Below, piece by piece: positions 36,899 through 43,300 of a stretch of 43,865 nt of DNA (its first letter is position 1; every line of letters starts with the position of its first letter). The notes below the pieces were generated by a model. That model did no database searches. It saw only the letters and a program-made list of their open reading frames with translations, and had not been told where the DNA came from. The stretch is from positions 1 through 43,865 of the IMG/VR virus record IMGVR_UViG_3300048759_000087, one strand, 5' to 3'. The position numbers were made by a program, and so were the translations under genes. Source of the stretch: a virus.

Positions 36899-37124
36899 TT
36901 TGCCAAGCTCTTTCCATGTCCTCGCACTCGGCATCGCCGCACGTACCTTTGCATCGAGTGCGTACGGGAACCGGCTCGCCGCACGTACCTTTGCATCGAG
37001 TGCGTACGGGAACCGGCTCGGGCCGATGGCGACACCATTCGGCATGACCGCCGCGGCCGAACGCGCAGGCCTCGCAGCAGAGATCCGGCGACGGATTGTA
37101 AGGCCGCGATTGTAGATCGGCCAT
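36879..37124 (-). CDS. Small Cys-rich protein with a tandem 14-residue repeat
   Basis: This is 81 residues from the ATG at 37124, which overlaps the stop of the preceding gene (TGATG). CCEACAFGRGGHAEWC near residues 15-30 looks like a zinc site. The segment EPVPVRTRCKGTCG occurs twice in a row, encoded by a perfect 42-base tandem duplication. This adds two more Cys per copy. DAECEDMERAWQNAREGN closes the protein. No family is recognised. The duplication is recent, as both copies are identical. Confidence 0.6.
   Translation of the reverse strand: MADLQSRPYNPSPDLCCEACAFGRGGHAEWCRHRPEPVPVRTRCKGTCGEPVPVRTRCKGTCGDAECEDMERAWQNAREGN
36935..37018. repeat. Perfect 42-base tandem duplication
   Basis: Two identical units at 36935-36976 and 36977-37018. 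Unit length is 14 codons, so no frame is disturbed. It lies inside the Cys-rich gene at 36879-37124 and just upstream of the HTH gene start. Confidence 0.9.
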
Positions 37125-37354
37125 CAGGCTGTCCTCTGTCGGCGCTTGGCCTGGCGCCGCATCGCGATCCAGGCCAGGTGCGGGCCGCGGTACCGCACAC
37201 CCCTGGGGCTGTCCCAGGTGAAGCCCTTGTCGGTCGTTTTCCAGCCCGCCAGGATCAGGAACACGGCCTTGTCCTCTGCGCACTTGCCCCGCCCCTTCGA
37301 GATGGTTACGATCACGGCCTCCTCAAGATCGGCGCCGCTGGCTAGTTCGAGCAT
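37124..37354 (-). CDS. Small phage protein of unknown function
   Basis: This is 76 residues. A beta-type N-terminal part (ADLEEAVIVTISKGRGKC, DKAVFLILAGWKTTDKG) is followed by an unusual RGVRYRGPHLAWIAMRRQAKRRQ basic end. It starts 13 bases inside the end of the upstream gene and its stop overlaps the next ATG. Seems real by position and coupling. No function is known. Confidence 0.55.
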   Translation of the reverse strand: MLELASGADLEEAVIVTISKGRGKCAEDKAVFLILAGWKTTDKGFTWDSPRGVRYRGPHLAWIAMRRQAKRRQRTA

Positions 37355-37527
37355 GACTGCGCCGACTCGAAAGCGCCGATCAGGAATTCCACCCGCGCCT
37401 TGCGCTCTTTGAGGCTCGCCAGTTGCTGCGACCGTAGCCGCTCGATCTCCAGCCGCTGCCGGGCGATCTTGTCCGCCATGCGATCGCGGATCACGTCCCT
37501 GATATCGCGCGCCAGTAGGTTTGCCAT
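37342..37527 (-). CDS. Small basic coiled-coil protein
   Basis: This is 61 residues from the ATG at 37527, one base after the upstream stop. It is one charged helix (ARDIRDVIRDRMADKIARQR, then EIERLRSQQLASLKERKAR) and is likely to dimerise. Position near the start of the late operon suggests DNA binding or a regulatory adaptor role. No family is recognised. Confidence 0.55.
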   Translation of the reverse strand: MANLLARDIRDVIRDRMADKIARQRLEIERLRSQQLASLKERKARVEFLIGAFESAQSCSN

Positions 37528-37528
37528 G

Positions 37529-37975
37529 TCAGGCCGCCTTAGCGCCCTGCGGACGCCTGGCAACCAACTTGAACGTGCGGTAGCCGCTCCGTTCGTCGTT
37601 AATCAGATTCTTGCTGGCACTCTCCGGCAGGTTCTTGTCGACCGTACCGAGGGAGATATCGATCACTGCCAGCAGGCCTTCGAAGCCGAGGGCTTTCTTC
37701 AGAAGGCCGAACACCTTCTTCTTGTCGACGATCGTGCGCTCGCGCCGTTTGGTCCCAAGCTGGACCTGGTAGGAGTCGCCGTCGGCAACCTGGGGCTTGT
37801 CGGCCGGCGCCTCGCCGAAGTGGTCGGCGATTTCTTTTTTGAGGGCCTCGTACTCGTCGACCGCGGGGGCGACGAGCTGGATCTGACGGTCCAACTCCCC
37901 GGCGCGGTCGATTTTCTGTCTGAGGGAGGACTCACTGAGGCATGGCCTTTTAGGCAGTTCGATAAAAGGAGGCAT
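37529..37975 (-). CDS. First gene of the minus operon, charged helical protein
   Basis: This is 148 residues. ESSLRQKIDRAGELDRQIQ and AVDEYEALKKEIADHFGEAPA are helical. The middle has a beta hairpin (GDSYQVQLGTKRRERTIVDKK), followed by KKVFGLLKKALGFEGLLAVI and a basic end. It might bind DNA. There is no Shine-Dalgarno near the ATG at 37975; a good promoter lies just upstream. No family is recognised. Confidence 0.6.
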   Translation of the reverse strand: MPPFIELPKRPCLSESSLRQKIDRAGELDRQIQLVAPAVDEYEALKKEIADHFGEAPADKPQVADGDSYQVQLGTKRRERTIVDKKKVFGLLKKALGFEGLLAVIDISLGTVDKNLPESASKNLINDERSGYRTFKLVARRPQGAKAA

Positions 37976-37984
37976 CTATCGGAA

Positions 37985-38013
37985 ATCATAGGAGCGAAGT
38001 TACAATGGAACAA
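37985..38013 (-). promoter_or_regulatory. Sigma70-type promoter for the minus operon
   Basis: The minus strand reads TTGTTC (38013-38008), 17 bases, then TATGAT (37990-37985). The -10 matches at five of six positions, spacing is ideal and the -35 is weak. This would start transcription about 5-10 bases before the ATG at 37975, giving a very short leader. Confidence 0.5.
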
Positions 38014-38060
38014 TCCCGTAAAACTGCGGGCGGCAATCCACACGTAGCCAAAAGTTAGCC

Positions 38061-38366
38061 ATGCAGACCGACCGGGAGGGGCGAATCAGGCTGTCGGTAA
38101 GAGAAGGCCAGATCCTTCGCATCCTCTGCGACTTCCATTCCGATCACACCACCAAAGCCATCGCCGCCACCCTCCGCCTCGCCGAAAGCACGGCTGCCGG
38201 CTACATCGACGATCTCAACCGCTGCCTGGGAACTCACGGGCGCGATCGCCTGACCCTCTGGGCTCTCCACCATCCGGAAGCCATGCTCGGGGAATGGTGC
38301 TTCCGGGGGGTCCATCCTCCGGGCTGCACGTGTGGCGCTGGGTTGTGTGCGCTCCTGGGGGCTTAG
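38061..38366 (+). CDS. LuxR/GerE-type helix-turn-helix regulator
   Basis: This is 101 residues. Residues 10-75 fit a GerE-type HTH: LSVREGQILRILCDFHSDHTT, KAIAATLRLAESTAAGYIDDL, then LGTHGRDRLTLWALHHPEAM, which matches the LTxRExEIL, IAxxLxxSxxTVxxHIxxI and LGxxxRxxLxxWA pattern. The C-terminus is Gly/Cys-rich (PGCTCGAGLCALLG). It lacks a receiver domain, so is probably a free DNA binder. It faces the late operon across an 85-base gap with TAGCC repeats at 38045-38049 and 38056-38060, a possible self-binding site. It may control the lysis-lysogeny choice; that is inference. Confidence 0.65.
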   Translation: MQTDREGRIRLSVREGQILRILCDFHSDHTTKAIAATLRLAESTAAGYIDDLNRCLGTHGRDRLTLWALHHPEAMLGEWCFRGVHPPGCTCGAGLCALLGA

Positions 38367-38375
38367 GCTGCGGCA

Positions 38376-38427
38376 CGTCGTCGTCGTTCTTGTTCCGGCC
38401 CTCTAAAGCGGGAACACGACGACGACG
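38376..38427. other. Long inverted repeat (17-pair hairpin with bulge)
   Basis: CGTCGTCGTCGT (38376-38387) pairs with ACGACGACGACG (38416-38427). After a four-base bulge, GTTCC (38392-38396) pairs with GGAAC (38411-38415). The loop is 14 bases. No U-run follows on either strand. The remaining part of this 258-base gap (38428-38624) shows no convincing gene. It could be a transcription barrier or a small-RNA or protein-binding site near the integrase. Confidence 0.7.
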
Positions 38428-38624
38428 GGATTGTGTCGATTCCACTCTCAAAGAAGGGGGCCGGTGGGTCTCCTATCTGTACTCTCTATATGTATTCTCA
38501 ATACGCTGGACTGGAGAGCCTACTGCGTTCGTTCCGGGGCGGCTACTGGCGGTAGACTTCCGGAGGCTACCTTGAAATTTCTGTTGCATTCCAGCTATGC
38601 ATGGGACTATCATTCGGAGTAATC

Positions 38625-38813
38625 ATGCGCAAATCGGAAATTCGCAGAGTGATGGCGGTCATAGGGAAGCGAGGGGCCAAAGCGGCCAAGCGCAAGCGAA
38701 TAGAGACCATGACTCTTGAGCAACGCTCTGAGCGCGCGCGCCGCATGGCGAACGCCCGCTGGCATCCGCCAGTCGCCGACAGTAAGCCGGCAGCCGACAC
38801 TGCAGAGGTATGA
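38625..38813 (+). CDS. Small basic protein with MTLEQRSERARRMANARW motif
   Basis: This is 62 residues from the ATG at 38625, which has CGGAG six bases upstream. It begins MRKSEIRRVMAVIGKRGAKAAKRK and has TLEQRSERARRMANARWH, the third member in this window of a small family with the LxxEQR...RW pattern (see 354-575 and 1409-1579). It ends two bases before the convergent integrase stop. Highly basic, so DNA or RNA binding is plausible. No experimentally known relative comes to mind. Confidence 0.6.
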   Translation: MRKSEIRRVMAVIGKRGAKAAKRKRIETMTLEQRSERARRMANARWHPPVADSKPAADTAEV

Positions 38814-38815
38814 AC

Positions 38816-39760
38816 TCACAGCCCCAGCATCGCGCCAGCGTTGCCGCGAAACAGGTCTTGCGGCCGGAAGTAGCGCCGCAAAACCGCCATCGAGCGGTGT
38901 CCCGTTTGCTTGGCAATCTGCAACTCGCCCACGCTGGCGAGTCCAGCCTCGGTGATGAATCCGGCGCGCAGCGAGTGGGCTCCATACTGCTTGGCATCCA
39001 GGCCGATCATTCGAACGCAGGTTTTCACGATGCGTGTTACCGAGTCGCCGTCCAAGCAACCGGCGTCCCTCCGCTGCCGCGGAAACAACGGACCGGGCAT
39101 CTCCCCGCGGCGCTTGAGCCAGTCTCGCATCGTCCGTACCGGACAAGTGGCCCGGTGATGTCCGCGGGGCGCTCCCAACAGGCGCCCATGGCCCTGCTGA
39201 TCGTTTTTCTCGCGGCCTACGCCGATCGCCAGCCCCTCCTTGCGGAACTCAATATCGGCCAGGCGCAAGGCTGCGAGGTTAGAGCGGCGCAAGGCGGAGG
39301 CGAAGCCCAGCACCAGCAGCGCACGGTCCCGCCAGGCGGTGAATTTATTGAGCCTTTCCAGTTGTCCGCTCATTTCGGACAACTGCCCGACTGTGATCGG
39401 AACCATCTGCCGCGGCTTCTCGGCCATCAATCTCTGCGCGCCGCAGAGCATCCTTTTCACTTCCTGAGTAACTGGGGAGTCGGTTCCCCGGAGGCGATGT
39501 TCGTAGGCGATGGCGCACTTACGCCGGTTGGCTGTGGTGAGCTTCTTTCCCTGGTGGATCAGATCGGTGAGGTACAACAGAACCGTTTCCGGGTCTGCGG
39601 GGAAGGGCACGCGACTGTACTGGCGACACCAGCTCTCGAACATAGCCCAGTCGTAGCGGTAGCCGACGACTGTGTTCCGTGCGACCGTCCCCTGAGTCAA
39701 CCTCTTGCTCTCTTCTCGGAGAGTGCGGAGGTAAGTCTCCTGGGGGCTCATTCGGAGCAC
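38816..39760 (-). CDS. Tyrosine site-specific recombinase (phage integrase)
   Basis: This is 314 residues from a GTG at 39760, or 311 from the ATG at 39751; neither has a strong Shine-Dalgarno. The N-terminal SAM-like domain (GTVARNTVVGYRYDWAMFESW) is followed by the catalytic domain. Arg I is in ASALRRSNLAAL, the beta-hairpin Lys in GREKNDQQG, HxxR in YGAHSLRAGF, the second His in KQTGHRSM, and the nucleophile Tyr in VLRRYFRPQ. All catalytic residues are present. It joins attP and attB through a 3' phosphotyrosine, making this a temperate phage or integrated element. The neighbouring gap 39761-40041 may hold the attachment site. Confidence 0.85.
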   Translation of the reverse strand: MLRMSPQETYLRTLREESKRLTQGTVARNTVVGYRYDWAMFESWCRQYSRVPFPADPETVLLYLTDLIHQGKKLTTANRRKCAIAYEHRLRGTDSPVTQEVKRMLCGAQRLMAEKPRQMVPITVGQLSEMSGQLERLNKFTAWRDRALLVLGFASALRRSNLAALRLADIEFRKEGLAIGVGREKNDQQGHGRLLGAPRGHHRATCPVRTMRDWLKRRGEMPGPLFPRQRRDAGCLDGDSVTRIVKTCVRMIGLDAKQYGAHSLRAGFITEAGLASVGELQIAKQTGHRSMAVLRRYFRPQDLFRGNAGAMLGL

Positions 39761-39811
39761 TTATCGGCGCGTCTGGGCTGCTTTCTAGGGTGGTCGGTAC
39801 TGGGTGGGTTT

Positions 39812-39843
39812 CGATTACAGCAAGATTATTGTAATCGATCTTG
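39812..39843. promoter_or_regulatory. Nested inverted repeats, operator or attachment site
   Basis: CGATTACA (39812-39819) and TGTAATCG (39830-39837) form an 8-base inverted repeat with a 10-base gap. CAAGAT (39821-39826) and ATCTTG (39838-39843) form a second, shifted one. Both lie in the AT-rich 281-base gap between the integrase and the replication gene. No other structure is evident in that gap, except the possible AGGA Shine-Dalgarno before 40042. A repressor operator or integrase core site would fit. Confidence 0.6.
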
Positions 39844-40041
39844 CCATGCCGCACTCAGCAGCCGTGGAAGGTCTCCCCCCGATACCCTGAATTTTCCTCG
39901 AAACGCGTTCCCGTCGAAAGTTGCGCGCGCCGAGGCTGAACTTTAGAACGCCGGAAGGAGTCGGCTCTCCTCAATTCTGCCACAGAGCTTCTCTTTTCCC
40001 AAGCGTAAACCTGCAACGTTTTGTAACCCAGGATCAGAAGC

Positions 40042-41739
40042 ATGGCTAAGCGGATAAAAGAGAAGGCCCGCCACAAGGACACCCCGCCTCATATCGTGGC
40101 ACAGGGCCTCTACGACGGCGAGTGGGGCACTAATAGCCGGCTTCCATTGCGAGCGCTCATCCGGCCGGAAATCGTGCCGCTCAAGGTCAACGTGCTGGGT
40201 GTGCTGTTCATCCACACCTTTCCTTTCGAGACCGAGCTGGCCGTGGTGATGCGCAAGCTGAAGCGCTTCGAGGTCTTCGAAGAGAGTCCCACACTCCACC
40301 GGAAGTACGACAAGCGCGCGGAGGAGCACGGCACTCCGTTGGTTACGGAGGTGATGACGTCGAACAGCATTGCGGTGAAGCTCTTCGAGTATTGGATGGA
40401 GGACTATGCCGATTCCGCCTATCAGCCCTCGAAGCAACAACTCGCGGAGATGAAGAAGGCGCGCCAGCAACTGCGCAAGGTCTTTGAAACCCTGGAAGCG
40501 GACGGCTGGATCGAAAGGGCGCGGCTGGAGTGCTTGCCCCAGAATCTGCTCGGCCTGGGGTACGAAAAGGCCGTGGAACTAAAACTCCTCACGCCGCTGC
40601 ATACGCTGCCTGCAGAAGAGCGCCGCAAACTCGGCCAGACCGGCAGGGGCATCCGCGTCGGCATATTTCTCCTGGCTCGGCCAAAGCCGGCGAAGACATA
40701 CCGACAGAGGGGGGCTGTAGCCGACTTTGACTACAGGTCCGACGATAAGTCCAATGCTTCCAACAACGCGTTCACCCCGGACCAGCTATTTTTGACCTGG
40801 GGTAACGAATTCGGGGTCGATCCTGAGATATTCCGCGCCCACCCGAAGATGCAGGTCCAGGTGCGTCAACTCACGCGTCTGGATCAAGTGCGCCAGAAAG
40901 ACCAGCAGCGCCAGCAGAAAGACCAACTCGCTTATGAGCGCCAGATACTCCGGGCACGCTCCATGGCGGAGCTGATCGCACGGGAGGCCGGATCGCCAAC
41001 CATCGCCGGCATTCAGGGGCCTCTGTTCAGCGTCACGCCCCAACCAGTTTCGGCGTCTCTAAATCCCCCCGTTGAAGGGCTTCCGTCAGCACCATCCGCC
41101 GGTAGAGGCGCCGAATATTCCCATTCCGCGAATCCGGCTGACGCCGGGAGCGAACTCGTCTCCCAGCCCCGGAAGAAAGAAACTCCAATGTACGGACCTG
41201 AAGCCTATCAACTAATGGACACGTTGCGAGGCCATGTGAATGCCGACGTGGAAGGCTGCGACATGATCATCCGGCGATCCCGCATGGGCTCTCCGAAGGC
41301 CACCATAGCGCAGATCGCTGCCATGGCTGAAGCGATGGTGAAGGAAGCGCGCAAGAAGGGTTCACCCTTCGCGTGGCTGATCAAATACCTGCCTAAGAAG
41401 TTCCACGACAATCCCGTTGAACGGCCGACATCGGCGAATCCGACGCGGATGGAGGTGGTCGATTGGGAAAAAGGCGCGCCGCTCATCGAGCCGGACAGCG
41501 AAGAGGTCCGGGGAGTGCGCGAACTGCTGCGCAAGGTCCGCGATGCCATCGTCTGCGCCACCAAAGACCTGCAGGACGCCGGGACATCGTCGATCGCCAC
41601 TACGCGCGCCAAGGCCAAGCTACAGCGCTTGAGGGAAGACGAAGAGCATCTCCTGGCGCAACTTGAGGACTTGCAAAATCGCAAGCCGGTCGACAGCGAA
41701 GAAGGCCAGGCCAGAGCGGAGGCCGCCCATGGCGACTAG
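40042..41739 (+). CDS. Putative replication initiator / replisome organiser-like protein
   Basis: This is 565 residues with AGGA eight bases before the ATG at 40042. The N-terminal 230 residues look like two winged-helix units (LFIHTFPFETELAVVMRKL, then QLRKVFETLEADGWIERARL), of the kind found in phage and plasmid initiators. From 240 to 330 is a Gln/Lys-rich coiled coil (QVRQKDQQRQQKDQLAYERQ). A Pro/Ser-rich linker follows, then a helical C-terminal domain (SPFAWLIKYLPKKFHDNPV) and a final coiled coil. No primase or helicase motif is visible. The leading position of the early operon supports a replication role, but a transcriptional one is not excluded. Confidence 0.45.
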   Translation: MAKRIKEKARHKDTPPHIVAQGLYDGEWGTNSRLPLRALIRPEIVPLKVNVLGVLFIHTFPFETELAVVMRKLKRFEVFEESPTLHRKYDKRAEEHGTPLVTEVMTSNSIAVKLFEYWMEDYADSAYQPSKQQLAEMKKARQQLRKVFETLEADGWIERARLECLPQNLLGLGYEKAVELKLLTPLHTLPAEERRKLGQTGRGIRVGIFLLARPKPAKTYRQRGAVADFDYRSDDKSNASNNAFTPDQLFLTWGNEFGVDPEIFRAHPKMQVQVRQLTRLDQVRQKDQQRQQKDQLAYERQILRARSMAELIAREAGSPTIAGIQGPLFSVTPQPVSASLNPPVEGLPSAPSAGRGAEYSHSANPADAGSELVSQPRKKETPMYGPEAYQLMDTLRGHVNADVEGCDMIIRRSRMGSPKATIAQIAAMAEAMVKEARKKGSPFAWLIKYLPKKFHDNPVERPTSANPTRMEVVDWEKGAPLIEPDSEEVRGVRELLRKVRDAIVCATKDLQDAGTSSIATTRAKAKLQRLREDEEHLLAQLEDLQNRKPVDSEEGQARAEAAHGD

Positions 41740-42265
41740 TCCACGGGGAGATAGAGAGGCCGTTTTGAGACAGCTTGCAGAGTGTGGCTCAAAAGCTACG
41801 GTAATTTCGGATTCGGAATTAAAATCCCAGGTTTTGGGGCTGGTGGAAAATGCCGCCATCCTCCACCCGCAGGAGCCGGTGGACGACGTGGTACGGTCGT
41901 TGATTCACGACGATCGCGACCCACTCTTCAGCCCGCTCGACGAATTCGCCAGCGTGCTGCTGATCCGCTTCCTCCAGCGGGCTATCCAGTCCCACCGCCG
42001 GAAAGTGCGCCCCAAGCCGGCGCAGATCGTCCTCTTCCGCGAGCTATCCCATCTGCCGCGGCGAATTCTCACCGCAGAAGGCAAGCGTCCGCTGTTGGCC
42101 AACGCGACGATCAGCCAGGTTCGCTGGTATGTGAAGCTGCTCAATCAGCGGCACTACGAACGCACCCAGGAGCTCAACCAGGTGGTCAAGGCCATGGAGA
42201 AGTACGTCGGCCCCTCCAGGGGTCTCACGGTGTCGGAAGTGGCGAGGATGGAGGACTCCGATTGA
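41729..42265 (+). CDS. Early protein of unknown function
   Basis: This is 179 residues from the ATG at 41729 with GGAGG five bases upstream; it overlaps the previous gene by 11 bases. The frame is open to 41663 without a Shine-Dalgarno. It is largely helical: DDVVRSLIHDDRDPLF, LDEFASVLLIRFLQRAIQSH, then NQRHYERTQELNQVVKAMEKY. Its end overlaps the next start (TTGA). No domain is recognised. Context suggests a replication accessory role. Confidence 0.65.
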   Translation: MATSPRGDREAVLRQLAECGSKATVISDSELKSQVLGLVENAAILHPQEPVDDVVRSLIHDDRDPLFSPLDEFASVLLIRFLQRAIQSHRRKVRPKPAQIVLFRELSHLPRRILTAEGKRPLLANATISQVRWYVKLLNQRHYERTQELNQVVKAMEKYVGPSRGLTVSEVARMEDSD

Positions 42266-42510
42266 GTAATTCTGCTATCGGAATTAAGCTTCAGGACTAC
42301 GCCAACGGGCAGGCGGACTTACTGCTCGCGGTGGACAGACTGCGGCGCCTGCCGCTCGAAGAGATGGCGGAGCACGCCGATGCGCTCGGGATGTTGTCTC
42401 TCGGGGAGATGGCCCGGCGGGCCCGCGCCATGTGCAACTGTGGGCCGCACGGTGCGCCGAAAGCGATTCGCTCGGAGACGCCGGAAGCGACCAGGAGGAC
42501 AGGTTCATGA
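42262..42510 (+). CDS. Small early protein with TTG start
   Basis: This is 82 residues from the TTG at 42262, which overlaps the upstream TGA and has GGAGGA six bases before it. The N-terminus is helical (SNSAIGIKLQDYANGQADLLLAVDRLRRLPLEEMAEHADAL). CNCG near residue 62 could bind a metal. A basic end follows. The strong Shine-Dalgarno plus overlap decide the TTG. No function is recognised. Confidence 0.6.
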   Translation: MSNSAIGIKLQDYANGQADLLLAVDRLRRLPLEEMAEHADALGMLSLGEMARRARAMCNCGPHGAPKAIRSETPEATRRTGS

Positions 42511-42536
42511 TCGTCACAATCCGGATGATTATCTAA
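42507..42536 (+). CDS. Nine-codon mini reading frame, coupled at both ends
   Basis: ATG at 42507 overlaps the preceding stop (ATGA). AGGAGGA lies seven bases upstream, the best Shine-Dalgarno of this operon. The peptide would be MIVTIRMII, with TAA at 42534-42536 overlapping the next ATG (TAATG). It may serve as a coupling leader that delivers ribosomes to the membrane gene downstream. The alternative is a chance short frame. Confidence 0.45.
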   Translation: MIVTIRMII

Positions 42537-42694
42537 TGCGGGTAGCGCTCATCTTCCTCGCCGCCCTGGTCTTGCTCGGATTGATCCGGCGAGTCTTAGG
42601 ATGGCGGGAGTTCTACCACGCGAATTACGATTCCGCACCGCGGGCGCGCCGCGGTAAGGCGAATCTTCCCGGCCGGATGAACTGGGAAGAGTGA
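42536..42694 (+). CDS. 52-residue single-span membrane protein
   Basis: This begins MRVALIFLAALVLLGLIRRVLGW, one strong hydrophobic span near the N-terminus, followed by a basic, aromatic tail (REFYHANYDSAPRARRGKAN). The ATG at 42536 overlaps the stop of the nine-codon frame. It has no Shine-Dalgarno of its own, so coupling is likely. Early membrane proteins of this size often act in exclusion, but no evidence is seen here. Family unknown. Confidence 0.6.
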   Translation: MRVALIFLAALVLLGLIRRVLGWREFYHANYDSAPRARRGKANLPGRMNWEE

Positions 42695-42702
42695 AAAGAG
42701 AA

Positions 42703-42732
42703 AGGGGACCGGATCTCCCGTCGCGGTCCCCT
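42703..42732. other. Perfect nine-pair hairpin
   Basis: AGGGGACCG (42703-42711) and CGGTCCCCT (42724-42732) enclose a 12-base loop. It lies between the membrane gene and the ATG at 42763, without a U-run. It may be a processing or attenuation site. Confidence 0.65.
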
Positions 42733-42762
42733 AGATCTTCACCGGTGAAAGGATCAACGCTT

Positions 42763-43086
42763 ATGATCATCGACGATCAACAGCGCGCTACTATCTTCGC
42801 GCAACTGAGGAAGAAACGGAAGTGGACCGGCCGAAGGAACGGCCACCGCGTCAGAATCTGGACGGACCTCTCTTCTCAGGGGGTTCGAATCAACTATCAG
42901 GTCACACGCAAGAACGTGAACGTCTGCGGGTCTTCCCTCAGTCTTTTACGCTCCATAGCGTGCGTGAACGAGGTCCTGGAGGGTGCGACCCCGGTACCGG
43001 GAGGAGTTCCGTTGTTTTTGCTGAACGTTCCGCCGCCGCCTCCGCCGCCTGTGCGCCAGCAATGGCTGCCGTACAAGGACGACTGA
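42763..43086 (+). CDS. Small early protein with poly-proline tail
   Basis: This is 107 residues from the ATG at 42763, which has AAGGA nine bases upstream. A GTG at 42691 opens a longer frame, but it would have to be read through the 42703-42732 hairpin. A basic N-terminal part (FAQLRKKRKWTGRRNGHRVRIW) and a beta segment (GVRINYQVTRKNVNVCG) are followed by a hydrophobic end with PPPPPPP. It might bind nucleic acid. No family is recognised. Confidence 0.6.
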   Translation: MIIDDQQRATIFAQLRKKRKWTGRRNGHRVRIWTDLSSQGVRINYQVTRKNVNVCGSSLSLLRSIACVNEVLEGATPVPGGVPLFLLNVPPPPPPPVRQQWLPYKDD

Positions 43087-43087
43087 T

Positions 43088-43300
43088 ATGCCAGAGCCAC
43101 TGATTATTTTCACTCCTCAGGCCATCGCCGAGGCCCTGGAACGTTTGAGCGACGAGGAAACCATGGAGCTCGACCATTACGCCAGACAGGGCAGCTGGAA
43201 TCAATACTGCGAGCGAGCCACAGCTTGGCTGCTGGCTCGCGGATTCAGCGGACGGACCCTCCATGTGTCGGCAGGAGGCACCGAGCATGGGCCGTCCTAA
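43088..43300 (+). CDS. Small early protein of unknown function
   Basis: This is 70 residues with AAGGA eight bases upstream, and the gene begins one base after the previous stop. It is mostly helical (PQAIAEALERLSDEETMELDHYARQG, NQYCERATAWLLARGFSG). Its last 14 bases overlap the next gene. No domain is recognised. Confidence 0.6.
   Translation: MPEPLIIFTPQAIAEALERLSDEETMELDHYARQGSWNQYCERATAWLLARGFSGRTLHVSAGGTEHGPS

Noticed and set aside
38294-38575. Plus frame of 93 codons in the gap before the small basic gene
   Set aside because: It starts inside the LuxR-type gene, covers the long hairpin and has no Shine-Dalgarno or domain.
38584-38613. TTGCAT, 18 bases, TATCAT as a promoter for the 62-residue gene
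   Set aside because: Transcription would begin after the Shine-Dalgarno at 38614-38619, so it cannot serve the start at 38625 well.
39855-40043. Minus frame in the gap between integrase and replication gene
   Set aside because: No Shine-Dalgarno, it overlaps the replication gene start on the other strand, and the composition is not protein-like.
42879-42895. GGTTCGAATC, a T-loop-like sequence
   Set aside because: The flanks do not pair into a T-arm or acceptor stem and it lies inside a coding gene; no tRNA was found.
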